64,000 bases of DNA, from contig NZ_ARYN01000006.1 of NCBI RefSeq assembly GCF_002094855.1, forward strand, positions 124,001-188,000, in the 5' to 3' direction. This document shows positions 16,742 through 26,097 of this stretch, piece by piece. Within the stretch, counting starts at the first letter, position 1. Each line of letters opens with the position of its first letter. Source of the DNA: Zunongwangia atlantica 22II14-10F7. Lineage in GTDB: Bacteria > Bacteroidota > Bacteroidia > Flavobacteriales > Flavobacteriaceae. The notes beneath the pieces were generated by a model. It worked only from the letters and a program-made list of their open reading frames with translations. It was not told where the DNA came from and ran no database searches. Position numbers and translations under genes: made by a program.

Positions 16742-18213
16742 TAAATTTCTTTACGTAAACGAGCTACCGGAATGTCTAATTGCTCTCTGTACTTTGCCAC
16801 TGTCCTTCTAGCAATAGGGTAACCTTTGTCTTTTAAAACTTTCGCCAGTTTTTCGTCTGTAAGTGGTTTTCTTTTGTCTTCTTCTTCTATCGACATTTCC
16901 AGAATTTTCTTTATTTCTCTGGTAGAAACATCTTCGCCCTGGTCGTTTTTCATCGATTCAGAGAAAAATTCTTTAATCAATTTGGTGCCGTAAGGCGTAT
17001 CCACATACTTGCTATTTGCTACTCGCGAAACCGTTGAAACATCCATTTCGATCTCATCAGCGATATCTTTTAAGATCATTGGTCTTAGATTTCGTTCGTC
17101 ACCAGTTAAAAAATATTCTTTTTGATAATGCATAATAGCGCTCATGGTAACCATTAAAGTTTGCTGGCGTTGTTTTATAGCTTCAATAAACCATTTAGCG
17201 GCATCTAATTTTTGCTTAATGAACATAACCGCATCTTTCTGCTCTTTGGTTTTTTTCTTGCTCTCTTTATAACCTTTAAGCATGTTGCTGTAATCGCGCG
17301 AAACATGCATTTCAGGTGCGTTTCTTCCGTTTAGGCTAAGTTCAAGATCACCATCAACAATTTTTATGGTAAAATCTGGAATAACATGCTCTACCATTCT
17401 GGTACTTCCTGAATAAGCTCCACCCGGTTTCGGATTTAAATGGCTTATTACTTCAATAGCATCTCTAAGATCATCTTCAGAAATATCGTGCTTAGAAAGT
17501 AATTTTGTGTAGTGTTTTTTGCTGAATTGATCAAAAGACTCTTCAATAATTTCTGAAGCCAATGTGACCGCTCTGGTAGTATCTTTTCTTTTTAACTGAA
17601 TCAATAAACATTCCTGAAGCGAACGTGCCCCTACACCAGCAGGATCTAATTCCTGAACTTTTTTTAGAACCTTTTCAACGGTTTCCTCATCAGTATAAAT
17701 GTTTTGTGTAAAAGCAAGATCGTCTACAATATCTGGGATATTTCTTCTTATATAACCACTTTCGTCGATGCTTCCAACTAAAAATTCAGCAATTTCAAAT
17801 TCAGTATCATCAAAACGAAAGGTGTTTAGTTGATTTCGTAAATGTTGTGTAAACGAAGTTCCGGCAGCATAAGGAACGTGTTTTTCCTCGTCGTCTGCAC
17901 TGTAATTATTTGCCTGTAAACGATAACTCGGGATTTCATCATCGCTTAGATATTCATCAACATTAATATCTTCTGCATCGATCTCGTTGCTATCATCAAA
18001 TTCAGCTTCAGAATCTCGGTTATCGTAATCATCCTCATAATCATATTCATCACGCTGTTCATCCTTCCCGGTTTCGAGCGCAGGATTCTCCTCAATTTCC
18101 TGTTTAATGCGCTGTTCAAAAGCCTGTGTAGGCAATTGTATAAGCTTCATCAACTGGATTTGTTGCGGAGATAGCTTTTGTGATAACTTAAAATTTAATT
18201 GCTGTTTTAGCAT
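16741..18213 (-). CDS. rpoN: RNA polymerase sigma-54 factor
   Basis: Sigma-54 directs polymerase to -24/-12 promoters that need an AAA+ activator. The 490-residue protein has the Gln-rich region I at the start (LSPQQIQLMKLIQLP), an acidic region II (about residues 50-90), the core-binding middle domain, a helix-turn-helix near residues 365-385 and the diagnostic RpoN box ARRTVAKYRE at residues 468-477. A perfect -7 box lies 22 bases upstream. No sigma-54 activator gene is in the window. Confidence 0.97.
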   Translation of the reverse strand: MLKQQLNFKLSQKLSPQQIQLMKLIQLPTQAFEQRIKQEIEENPALETGKDEQRDEYDYEDDYDNRDSEAEFDDSNEIDAEDINVDEYLSDDEIPSYRLQANNYSADDEEKHVPYAAGTSFTQHLRNQLNTFRFDDTEFEIAEFLVGSIDESGYIRRNIPDIVDDLAFTQNIYTDEETVEKVLKKVQELDPAGVGARSLQECLLIQLKRKDTTRAVTLASEIIEESFDQFSKKHYTKLLSKHDISEDDLRDAIEVISHLNPKPGGAYSGSTRMVEHVIPDFTIKIVDGDLELSLNGRNAPEMHVSRDYSNMLKGYKESKKKTKEQKDAVMFIKQKLDAAKWFIEAIKQRQQTLMVTMSAIMHYQKEYFLTGDERNLRPMILKDIADEIEMDVSTVSRVANSKYVDTPYGTKLIKEFFSESMKNDQGEDVSTREIKKILEMSIEEEDKRKPLTDEKLAKVLKDKGYPIARRTVAKYREQLDIPVARLRKEI

Positions 18214-18235
18214 ATAAAATAATTTCTTCTACTCA

Positions 18236-18243
18236 CAAAAATA
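18236..18243 (-). promoter_or_regulatory. -7 box of rpoN
   Basis: The minus strand reads TATTTTTG, a perfect match 22 bases before the rpoN ATG. Confidence 0.6.
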
Positions 18244-18307
18244 CGGAAATGTTCGCTCAATGCAGTTTGGCACAGTAGATGATTGTGGTAAAATTTTGTT
18301 AAGTATA

Positions 18308-19165
18308 CTAAAGATTTTTTGTAAATCTTTCGAATTTCTTCGGAAAATTAATCTTAAAAGAAGCTTTAGATAAATCTGCAGGATGTTTAAAACAAACGGC
18401 GGTTGAAGCTAGAAATAATCCTTTTTTAAATTGATGATTAGGGGATCCATAGATTTTTTCTCCCAAAATGGGAAACCCATTAGTTGCCAGATGAATCCTA
18501 ATCTGATGAGTTCTTCCGGTTAAAGGTTTGGCTTCTACCAGGCTAAGATTAGTGCTTTTAAGCACTAATTTTTTTAAAAGTTTTACTGAAGTTGCGGCCG
18601 GTTTTCCTTCAATATCGTCTTTAAAATTAATTGTAGAATCTGGAAAATCGCCTTCTACAATTGCTGTATATGTTTTTTGAATTTCTTTTTGCTGAAATTG
18701 CCTGTTTAGCTCAATTAAAGCCTTGTTTGTTTTGGCGCAGAGTAAAATTCCGCTTGTAGGATTGTCTAAACGATGTGCCGGTAGAGGATTTTCTAATCGA
18801 TCTGATGCCTTAGAAGATTTTAGATTAAATGGAAGTGCATTTTTTATAGTTTTAAAGTAATTTCCGCTTGTTGGGTAACCTGCAGGTTTATTAATTACCG
18901 CTATATGCTCGTCTTCGTAAACAACCTCCAGCTTTAATTCAAAGGTCTTTTGTTGATTTTCGATATTTAGCAACTCAATTTTCTGACCTTCTAAAATCCA
19001 ATCCCCAGTTTGCCCAATCTTCCCATTAATTAAAATTCGTTGTTTTTTAATCGCTTTTTTTACTGCGCTACGAGTAGTAATAGATTTAAAAATCTTAGCG
19101 GCATATTCCTGTAATCTTATTTCTTCGGAAAGCTTTTGGACAATATGAGTTTCCTTAATTTTCAA
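18308..19165 (-). CDS. RluA family pseudouridine synthase
   Basis: These enzymes turn uridine into pseudouridine in rRNA or tRNA. The 285-residue protein has an N-terminal S4-like RNA-binding region (about residues 25-65, KKAIKKQRILINGK), then the catalytic domain with AHRLDNPTSGILL, where Asp is the nucleophile, and TGRTHQIRIHLA. The RNA target cannot be read from sequence. A 48-residue gene ends 9 bases upstream on the same strand and is probably co-transcribed. Confidence 0.9.
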   Translation of the reverse strand: MKIKETHIVQKLSEEIRLQEYAAKIFKSITTRSAVKKAIKKQRILINGKIGQTGDWILEGQKIELLNIENQQKTFELKLEVVYEDEHIAVINKPAGYPTSGNYFKTIKNALPFNLKSSKASDRLENPLPAHRLDNPTSGILLCAKTNKALIELNRQFQQKEIQKTYTAIVEGDFPDSTINFKDDIEGKPAATSVKLLKKLVLKSTNLSLVEAKPLTGRTHQIRIHLATNGFPILGEKIYGSPNHQFKKGLFLASTAVCFKHPADLSKASFKINFPKKFERFTKNL

Positions 19166-19174
19166 ATAATAAAT

Positions 19175-19321
19175 TTAAATAGCCAAATTGTTGGTAAATA
19201 CAAAATTAATAGAGATGTGTATCAATTTTATGATAATGTAGGCTGATGCAAATCCACCAATAATTTGATTAAAATCAATGCTTTTTAATCTTTTCCAGAA
19301 TGATTTTTTAGATTTATTCAT
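19175..19321 (-). CDS. Small protein, 48 residues, possible membrane anchor
   Basis: I do not recognise it. The product starts with a strongly basic stretch (MNKSKKSFWKRLKS) and then a moderately hydrophobic segment (about residues 18-42, FNQIIGGFASAYIIIKLIH onwards), which would suit a positively charged cytoplasmic end with a membrane or amphipathic helix. It ends 9 bases before the pseudouridine synthase gene and begins 29 bases after a terminator on the same strand. No perfect -7 box was found. Confidence 0.45.
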   Translation of the reverse strand: MNKSKKSFWKRLKSIDFNQIIGGFASAYIIIKLIHISINFVFTNNLAI

Positions 19322-19349
19322 GTCGTAAATTAAGCATTAGACTTTTAAA

Positions 19350-19384
19350 CAAAAAACCTCACAGTTTTAATAAGCTGTGAGGTT
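19350..19384 (-). terminator. Intrinsic terminator downstream of asnS
   Basis: On the minus strand a 10-bp stem (AACCTCACAG and its complement, 10-base loop) is followed by six T residues. It lies beyond the repeat element that follows asnS. Confidence 0.8.
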
Positions 19385-19389
19385 CGATT

Positions 19390-19490
19390 TTTATTGGCAG
19401 CGCCAAAGGCTTTAATACCACGAGGCTTTTCCTCTAATTAAAGATTTGTCTTTAATGAGTGACTCATTGTCTTTTTGCAAGTAGTTTACT
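19390..19490 (+). repeat. Dispersed intergenic repeat, copy A (101 bp)
   Basis: This element starts TTTATTGGCAGCGCCAAAGG and ends GTAGTTTACT, ends it shares with copy B at 49761-49862; copy C at 57114-57158 has the first end and a similar last end. Inside it are two hairpins: ATTAAAGA with TCTTTAAT around TTTG (19437-19456), and AATGAGT with ACTCATT. It sits 15 bases past the asnS stop codon, in the 3' untranslated part of that gene. Confidence 0.7.
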
Positions 19491-19505
19491 CAAAAAAGCA
19501 ATGCT

Positions 19506-20948
19506 TTAAAATTCGGCACTTTGCGGTGTTCTTGGGAAAGGAATTACATCTCTAATATTACCCATTCCGGTAACAAATTGAACAAGACGTTCAAAACCAA
19601 GTCCAAATCCACTATGCACACAAGTTCCAAATTTTCTGGTGTCTAAATACCACCATAATTCTTTTTCCTCGATACCAAGTTCTGCCATTTTTTCTTTAAG
19701 CACATCTAAACGCTCTTCTCTTTGCGAGCCACCTACGATTTCCCCAATTCCTGGGAAAAGAATATCCATAGCGCGAACCGTTTTTCCGTCTTCGTTTAAA
19801 CGCATATAGAAAGCCTTAATTTTTGCGGGATAATCAAATAAAATTACCGGGCATTTAAAGTGTTTTTCTACCAAAAAACGTTCGTGCTCACTTTGTAGAT
19901 CTGCACCCCATTCTTCAATAATATATTTAAATTTCTTCTTCTTATTTGGTTTAGAATCCTTAAGAATATCGATAGCTTCAGTATAACTTACCCTCTTAAA
20001 GTTATTTTCTAAAACAAACTTAAGTTTTTCGATAAGTCCCATTTCACTGCGCTCTGCAGCAGGTTTTGTTTTATCTTCGTTTGCAAGACGTTGCTCTAAG
20101 AACTCAAGGTCATCTTTACAGTTTTCAAGCACGTATTTTACAACATACTTTATAAAATCTTCAGCAAGATCCATATTGCCATCAAGATCACAAAAAGCAA
20201 TCTCTGGTTCGATCATCCAAAATTCTGCAAGGTGACGAGAGGTATTAGAATTCTCTGCTCTAAATGTTGGTCCAAAAGTATAAATTTGGCCTAATCCCAG
20301 CGCATAAGTTTCTCCTTCTAGTTGTCCAGAAACGGTAAGATTGGTCTCTTTTCCGAAGAAATCTTTTTTATAATCAATGCTTCCGTCTTCGTTTTTTGGT
20401 GGGTTTTTAAGGTCAAAGTTTGTTACTTTAAACATTTCCCCAGCACCTTCAGCATCACTACCCGTAATGATAGGTGTGTTTACGTAATAGAAATTATTTT
20501 GCTGAAAGTAGCTATGTACCGCGAAAGACAGTTTAGAACGTACACGCATAATCGCTCCAAAAGTATTGGTGCGCACTCTTAAATGTGCCTGCTCGCGTAA
20601 TTTTTCTAGACTGTGACGCTTAGGAGAAAGAATGGTAAGCTTTACCTCCTCTGGGTTTGCATCGCCAAGAATGGTAACTTCTTTTACATCGATCTCTACA
20701 CGTTGTTGCTTTCCTTCACTTTCTTTAAGAATACCTTTTACACTAATCGCTGCACCAACGGTGATTCTTTTTAAAGTTTCAGGATTAAATTTTTCAAAAT
20801 CTATAACACACTGGATGTTATTAATGGTAGATCCATCGTTTAACGCTACAAAGCGATTACTTCTAAACGAACGTACCCATCCGCTAACTTTAAATTCCTG
20901 TAAAAACTGGTCACTTTCTAATATTTCAGCAACTTTAGCTTGTATCAT
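19506..20948 (-). CDS. asnS: Asparaginyl-tRNA synthetase
   Basis: This class II synthetase charges tRNA-Asn. The 480-residue protein has an N-terminal OB-fold anticodon-binding domain (about residues 15-105, VSGWVRSFRSNRFVALNDGS) and a class II catalytic core with motif 2 around FGPTFRAENSNTSRHLAEFWMIEPE and motif 3 GFGLGFERLVQFVTG near the end. The FRAENSNTSRH form separates it from aspartyl synthetases. It has its own -7 box; a repeat element and a terminator follow. Confidence 0.97.
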   Translation of the reverse strand: MIQAKVAEILESDQFLQEFKVSGWVRSFRSNRFVALNDGSTINNIQCVIDFEKFNPETLKRITVGAAISVKGILKESEGKQQRVEIDVKEVTILGDANPEEVKLTILSPKRHSLEKLREQAHLRVRTNTFGAIMRVRSKLSFAVHSYFQQNNFYYVNTPIITGSDAEGAGEMFKVTNFDLKNPPKNEDGSIDYKKDFFGKETNLTVSGQLEGETYALGLGQIYTFGPTFRAENSNTSRHLAEFWMIEPEIAFCDLDGNMDLAEDFIKYVVKYVLENCKDDLEFLEQRLANEDKTKPAAERSEMGLIEKLKFVLENNFKRVSYTEAIDILKDSKPNKKKKFKYIIEEWGADLQSEHERFLVEKHFKCPVILFDYPAKIKAFYMRLNEDGKTVRAMDILFPGIGEIVGGSQREERLDVLKEKMAELGIEEKELWWYLDTRKFGTCVHSGFGLGFERLVQFVTGMGNIRDVIPFPRTPQSAEF

Positions 20949-20971
20949 TTATTTTAGATTTAGAAAAGAAA

Positions 20972-20979
20972 CAAAGATA
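20972..20979 (-). promoter_or_regulatory. -7 box of asnS
   Basis: The minus strand reads TATCTTTG, a perfect match 23 bases before the asnS ATG. Confidence 0.6.
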
Positions 20980-21004
20980 AAATTTTCCCTGTAAGGGCTA
21001 TACT

Positions 21005-23440
21005 TTAGCTTTCGTTTTTCTGGTTTTTGTATTCTTCGTCGTCTTTAGAAATTTCTTCTTCATCTTCTGGTGTAGCAATAATTCGCATTGCTGGTTCTTT
21101 CAGGGTTTCCTTGTTTGCTATACTTCTTTCTAAAGATAATAGTAATGATGGTAATAATAATAAGTTAGAAAGCATCGCAAAAAGCAAAGTAGCCGAAACT
21201 AAACCTCCCAGGGCTACCGTTCCGCCAAAACTACTGATCATAAAAACTGAAAATCCAAAGAATAAAACAATAGAAGTATAGAACATACTTACACCAGTTT
21301 CTCTTAATGCAGCATAAACCGAACGCTTAATTTTCCAGTCATTGGCTTTAAGTTCCTGCCTGTATTTTGCCAGAAAGTGAATGGTGTCATCTACTGAAAT
21401 ACCAAAAGCAATACTAAATACTAATATGGTTGAAGGCTTTATAGGGACACCTAAAAACCCCATCATTCCGGCGGTAATTAATAGCGGCAATAAGTTAGGA
21501 ACTAGAGAAATTAAGATCATTCTAAACGATCTAAACATCCAAGCCATTAATAATGCAATTAGAACGATAGCTAGTGATAAGGAAAGCACAAGGTTATGAA
21601 CCAAATACGTGGTTCCTTTTTGGAAAACCAATGCTTTACCTGTCATGCTTACTTCATAACGATCCTCTGGAAAAATCTTATGAATTTTTGGCCAAAGGTT
21701 ATCTTCGATCTTTTCCATTTTATCAGTTCCAATATCTTTCATAAAGGTTGTGATCCTTGCAAACTGGCCGGTAGAATCTACGTAAGTATTTACCAGATCA
21801 TCATTACCCTCCATGTTTTTGGTGTAGGGTAAAATGAAATTTTGTTCTTGTGAAGATGGTAGTTGATAATATTTTGGATTGCCGTTATAATACGCCTGCT
21901 TACTGTATTTTACCAAGCGTGTAATCGATAAAGGTTGTGAAAGTTCTGGTTCTTCAGCAATTAAGCCTTCAAGTTGTTCCAATCTTTTTAAGGTAGAAGA
22001 TTTTAAAACACCACGAGGTCTTTTGGTGTCTACTACAATTTCTAAAGGCATAATTCCGTCGAACTCCTCTTCAAAGAATTTTACATCCTTAAAAAAGTCG
22101 GCCTGCTGTGGCATATCTTCTAAAAGACTTCCAGAAATTCGGATGTTATAAATCCCGATTATGCTCACTGCTAAAAGTCCTACCGCTGTAAAATAAACCG
22201 CTATTCGATGATTTCGCACCATTTTTTCCATCCATCCAACAAAACTTCCTATCCATTGCCTGTTAAGGTGTTTTAAGTGTTTAGACTTCGGAATTTTCAT
22301 ATAGCTATAAATCACTGGGATGATCAATAACGAAAGAATAAAAATGGCTACAATGTTGATGGAAGCAACAATACCAAATTCCTTTAGTAATTTACTTTCG
22401 GTTAAAATGAAAGTAGCAAATCCTGAAGCTGTGGTGATGTTAGTCATTAGAGTAGCATTACCTACCTTAGCAATAACACGTTGTAAAGATTTTGCCTGGT
22501 TTCCATGTTTTTGTATTTCCTGCTGGTATTTGTTGATTAGGAAAATACAGTTAGGAATCCCAATAACAATGATTAATGGCGGTATTAAAGCGGTTAAGAC
22601 CGTAATTTCATAGTGCATTAATCCAATTGTTCCAAAAGCCCACATTACGCCAATACAAACGGTAACCATAGAGATTACAGTTGCTCTAATCGATCTAAAA
22701 AAGAAGAAGAAAATAAGCGAAGTTACCGCCAAAGCAGCACCTATAAAAAGCCCAATTTCATCTATAATATTTTGGGAGTTCAACGTACGGATGTACGGCA
22801 TTCCAGAAACACGAACATCGATACCGGTTTGTGACTCGAAGTTTTTGATCATAGGATCAAGATTATCAATCACAAAATCTTTTCTAGCTTTAGAGTTTAC
22901 AATCTCTTTATTAAGATATAAAGCAGATTGAATGGTATTAGAATGGGCACTATACACCAGGTTTTCGTAAAACGGAAGCTTAGTGAAAAGTTCATCTTCA
23001 TAAGAGGCTAACTGAAGACTATCTGGATTAACTTCAGTAATAAAAGGAACCATTTCGAAGCGTTTAGGATCCTCAAATTTTTTAAGCTTATTTAAATTCC
23101 CAATCGAAATTGCATAATCTACCTCAGGAAATTTTTGCAAACTATCGTTTAAGGCTTTCCAGGCCTGGTAATTTTTTTCAGTAAAAAGAGAAGAATCCTT
23201 AATTCCCATTACGATAAGGTTCCCTTCTTCGCCAAATTTATCTAAAAAGGCGTTGTATTCCTGGTTTACTTCGTGATCATCGGGGAGTAAGTTGGCTTCT
23301 GTAAAAGAAAATCTCATGTATTTCCACTGCGAGGCAAAAAATGCGGTAGTGGCCAAAATGAGTAAAATAATTATAATTCTGTTACGTAAAATAAGGCGGG
23401 CAACAGAGTTCCAAAAACCGAACGTAAAAATCTTAGACAT
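21005..23440 (-). CDS. MMPL/RND superfamily exporter (HAE3-like)
   Basis: This 811-residue membrane protein has the duplicated RND layout: one N-terminal helix, a large periplasmic loop (about residues 40-220), five further helices, then the same pattern again (helix near 415, loop to about 630, five helices to 780). The charged helix motif appears as SIAFGISVDDTIHFLAKY in the second half. Such proteins move lipids, hopanoids or other hydrophobic compounds to the outer envelope. No adaptor or channel gene is beside it, unlike tripartite drug pumps. The cytoplasmic tail is very acidic (ATPEDEEEISKDDEEY). Confidence 0.88.
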   Translation of the reverse strand: MSKIFTFGFWNSVARLILRNRIIIILLILATTAFFASQWKYMRFSFTEANLLPDDHEVNQEYNAFLDKFGEEGNLIVMGIKDSSLFTEKNYQAWKALNDSLQKFPEVDYAISIGNLNKLKKFEDPKRFEMVPFITEVNPDSLQLASYEDELFTKLPFYENLVYSAHSNTIQSALYLNKEIVNSKARKDFVIDNLDPMIKNFESQTGIDVRVSGMPYIRTLNSQNIIDEIGLFIGAALAVTSLIFFFFFRSIRATVISMVTVCIGVMWAFGTIGLMHYEITVLTALIPPLIIVIGIPNCIFLINKYQQEIQKHGNQAKSLQRVIAKVGNATLMTNITTASGFATFILTESKLLKEFGIVASINIVAIFILSLLIIPVIYSYMKIPKSKHLKHLNRQWIGSFVGWMEKMVRNHRIAVYFTAVGLLAVSIIGIYNIRISGSLLEDMPQQADFFKDVKFFEEEFDGIMPLEIVVDTKRPRGVLKSSTLKRLEQLEGLIAEEPELSQPLSITRLVKYSKQAYYNGNPKYYQLPSSQEQNFILPYTKNMEGNDDLVNTYVDSTGQFARITTFMKDIGTDKMEKIEDNLWPKIHKIFPEDRYEVSMTGKALVFQKGTTYLVHNLVLSLSLAIVLIALLMAWMFRSFRMILISLVPNLLPLLITAGMMGFLGVPIKPSTILVFSIAFGISVDDTIHFLAKYRQELKANDWKIKRSVYAALRETGVSMFYTSIVLFFGFSVFMISSFGGTVALGGLVSATLLFAMLSNLLLLPSLLLSLERSIANKETLKEPAMRIIATPEDEEEISKDDEEYKNQKNES

Positions 23441-23460
23441 GCATTATTCTTAAGCGCGCG

Positions 23461-23468
23461 CAAAGGTA
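23461..23468 (-). promoter_or_regulatory. -7 box of the MMPL exporter gene
   Basis: The minus strand reads TACCTTTG, a perfect match 20 bases before the ATG. Confidence 0.6.
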
Positions 23469-23517
23469 ACAAAAGACAACCTAAAAATCAGGTTTTTGAG
23501 AATTAAACTCGGTTATT

Positions 23518-25977
23518 TCAAAACTTGATGTTTAAGGTGAATTTAAAAGCAAAATTCTGACTAAAGCCGGGAAGGTGATAAGAACCGTAACGATAAGCAG
23601 TAGAAAGTCCAAAGCCAGAGATGATCTTGTTAATTTCCAGACCAACTTCAGAGTAGCCCTGGTCTAAACTTTTAAAGTCGATATTTTGATGACGATCCAT
23701 ATGATCTATATCGCCAATGGCATGCCTGCTTATTAGAACAATTTCTGGCTGAAAAAAGTTAGAGAATTTTATAGGTCTTAATTGATGCCTCATGTGCAGC
23801 ATTGCCAGGCGGTCACTATAAAATTCGTTGTAATACATGGTTTCAAAACTGGTTTTTCCCGCAACCGAAAATCGCTTTAAAACCGCTTCCTGTCTCGAGG
23901 AGTTTGGATAAGCGTGAAAGGTATGTGTAAGTGGTAAAGTTCCTGTAGCATAATTTCCTTCTAAAATAAATTCGGTTCTCGAAAGATCTAATCTTCGAAT
24001 CGTATATTCTAATTTTAAACCTGTTCTTAAAAAGTTGAAATCACCATTGGCAACATCTGCAAAACCTTTATCGATCTGGGCGGTGATTCTTGGAGAATGC
24101 CGCTCTATTAAAACAGAATTCTCGGGTGTTTCTAAGTAATCGCTAAAAGGTTCCCAGCTAAAAGAAATTCCGGCTGTGCTTACCGTGTATTCAGGATAAA
24201 CTTCTCCATTATACAAAAACGCGTAATCCCGGGCGTTAAAAATCTCGGTTTGGCTAAAGCGAATTTCAGAAGATAATTGCGGATTTATACGATGTTCTAA
24301 ACCAGCGTAATATTGTTTGTAATTATAAAAGAAATTAATATTTACAAACCTTGGCTCGATTAAATAGAATTTTGGCGGTGCTTTTAAATAATTAAAACTT
24401 GCTACTTCTTTAATATCTCTGGTATAGCCCATTTTAAAATTTGTGCCGGTAGAACGATTAAGATAAATATTAGTATTAATATTATACTTAGCTCTTTCAT
24501 CTCCAAAACCGTACACAAAATAACCGCCAATATTAAACTTTTTAGATAATCGATCGTTGGTTTTTCCGCCAACGCCTAAACGAATACCTTCAAAATTGTT
24601 GTATTTAAAAAGTTTACTTAGCTGTAAGTCCCAAAATGCCAAAGGATAATAGCCATTGGCCATTGCTTTTTTAACTTCGATTTTTCTTTCGATATTTCGG
24701 GTTTTAATGATGCTGTCTACATAAATAGATGTTGCCTCATCTTTTGCGGTGTATGGTTCTTTTCGGTTTGCATTCCAAAAATCATCTTCCTGTTTATTGG
24801 CTTCGGGAATAACCGAAATTGCTGCGGAAGTTTTTTCGATCTTCGGAACTCGATTTAATTGATAGTTATAATTAATGCTTGTTGCATCCAGATAAAGATC
24901 GTTATCAATGGGTTCATTATTAAAAATGCTCGAAATAGATAATCTACGCTGAATGGTTCCCAGCGAAATATTTCCACCAAAAACAGAGATGTCTTTCCCG
25001 CCACTACCCGGCCTAATTTTTATATCTCTTTTTTGAAGCAGCCAAACCTCTTTTGAAGTATTAAAGTCGTAATCTTCATGAATTTCCAGATCAATTTCTC
25101 CAATTAATCGGGTTTCTGTTTTCTGAATTCCGTAGTTTAAAGTATCCAGATGAATCACACCTTCCAACCCGGCAATAACTTTTTCTCGTTTTGGTTTAAA
25201 GTAAATTAAATAGGCTGGTCGCTCTGAATTTAAAGTGTCCAGGATGCGATATTCGTAATTTTTGAAGGCATTTTTCGCAAGTGGTCCGGCATATTTGGTT
25301 TGGAAAATAGAGTAGTCATTTTCATAAAAAGAGGTAGGATAAATGTCTAAACTTAAAACATCATAGATTGGTTTTTTAAATCCGGCGGTTTTTAAACCCA
25401 AAACCTCTTCCTGGCCGCCTTGCTTTTGGTTGTAGCGGTGTTTTGTAACTTTTTCAGATAAATAAGCTCTGGCAACATTTACGATGGTTGCGATTTCACT
25501 ATTTGTGCTATCTGTAGCCAGCTGTATTGGGTTTTTGTCGTTATCAATTAAGAATTTTGAATATGATTGATACTCAAAACCCTCTAAAGCCTTGCGTGGA
25601 TCGTTAACTTCCCTGTTTTCAATCGCTTTTGCAATAATTTTGTTTGCAGGGTTACGATAAGAGGAAATATAAACGGTGTTTAATTTCTCGTAATCTGGAT
25701 AAAGCTGAAGTAAAACTGTTTTATTTTCTTCGGAAATTTTAAAATCTCGTGTGTAAAAGCCAAGGTAGGAAACTGAAATTTTTAGTGATTTTTGTCCATC
25801 CAGATCAAGCTGAAAACTACCGTCGATTTTCGATAAAATCGGGCTACTTTCTTTAATACTAATTTTAGCATAGGCCAAAGGTTCGCCGGTAATCGCGTTG
25901 ATTACTTTTCCCGGGATTTGTTGTGCATTAGCAAGAAAACCGGTAAGAATAAGAATAAAGGTACAAACTAATCGCAT
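23518..25977 (-). CDS. DUF5686 family outer-membrane protein with carboxypeptidase-regulatory-like domain
   Basis: The 819-residue protein has a signal peptide (LVCTFILILTGFLANAQ), a CarboxypepD_reg-like beta-sandwich (about residues 19-100, IPGKVINAITGEPLAYAKISI), a middle region and a long C-terminal part of amphipathic strands ending in an aromatic residue (FAFKFTLNIKF), which is expected of a large outer-membrane barrel. This is the usual architecture of DUF5686 proteins in Bacteroidetes; their function is unknown to me. It lacks a TonB box or plug domain, so it is not a classic TonB-dependent receptor. It follows frr on the same strand after a terminator-like hairpin. Confidence 0.82.
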   Translation of the reverse strand: MRLVCTFILILTGFLANAQQIPGKVINAITGEPLAYAKISIKESSPILSKIDGSFQLDLDGQKSLKISVSYLGFYTRDFKISEENKTVLLQLYPDYEKLNTVYISSYRNPANKIIAKAIENREVNDPRKALEGFEYQSYSKFLIDNDKNPIQLATDSTNSEIATIVNVARAYLSEKVTKHRYNQKQGGQEEVLGLKTAGFKKPIYDVLSLDIYPTSFYENDYSIFQTKYAGPLAKNAFKNYEYRILDTLNSERPAYLIYFKPKREKVIAGLEGVIHLDTLNYGIQKTETRLIGEIDLEIHEDYDFNTSKEVWLLQKRDIKIRPGSGGKDISVFGGNISLGTIQRRLSISSIFNNEPIDNDLYLDATSINYNYQLNRVPKIEKTSAAISVIPEANKQEDDFWNANRKEPYTAKDEATSIYVDSIIKTRNIERKIEVKKAMANGYYPLAFWDLQLSKLFKYNNFEGIRLGVGGKTNDRLSKKFNIGGYFVYGFGDERAKYNINTNIYLNRSTGTNFKMGYTRDIKEVASFNYLKAPPKFYLIEPRFVNINFFYNYKQYYAGLEHRINPQLSSEIRFSQTEIFNARDYAFLYNGEVYPEYTVSTAGISFSWEPFSDYLETPENSVLIERHSPRITAQIDKGFADVANGDFNFLRTGLKLEYTIRRLDLSRTEFILEGNYATGTLPLTHTFHAYPNSSRQEAVLKRFSVAGKTSFETMYYNEFYSDRLAMLHMRHQLRPIKFSNFFQPEIVLISRHAIGDIDHMDRHQNIDFKSLDQGYSEVGLEINKIISGFGLSTAYRYGSYHLPGFSQNFAFKFTLNIKF

Positions 25978-26015
25978 AAATTATTCCTGGGAAAATTTCA
26001 GATAAAATGATGCAC

Positions 26016-26068
26016 AAAAAAAGCCAAATTAGGTTTGCTTACAAACAGTAAAAAGCAATCCCAATTTG
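26016..26068 (-). terminator. Terminator-like hairpin after pyrH-frr
   Basis: On the minus strand a 14-bp stem with two mismatches (CAAATTGGGATTGC with GCAAACCTAATTTG) closes a 16-base loop and is followed by a run of T after GGC. It lies 30 bases past the frr stop. Confidence 0.65.
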
Positions 26069-26097
26069 ACTATGTTATTCAGAAATTATTTCCATCA

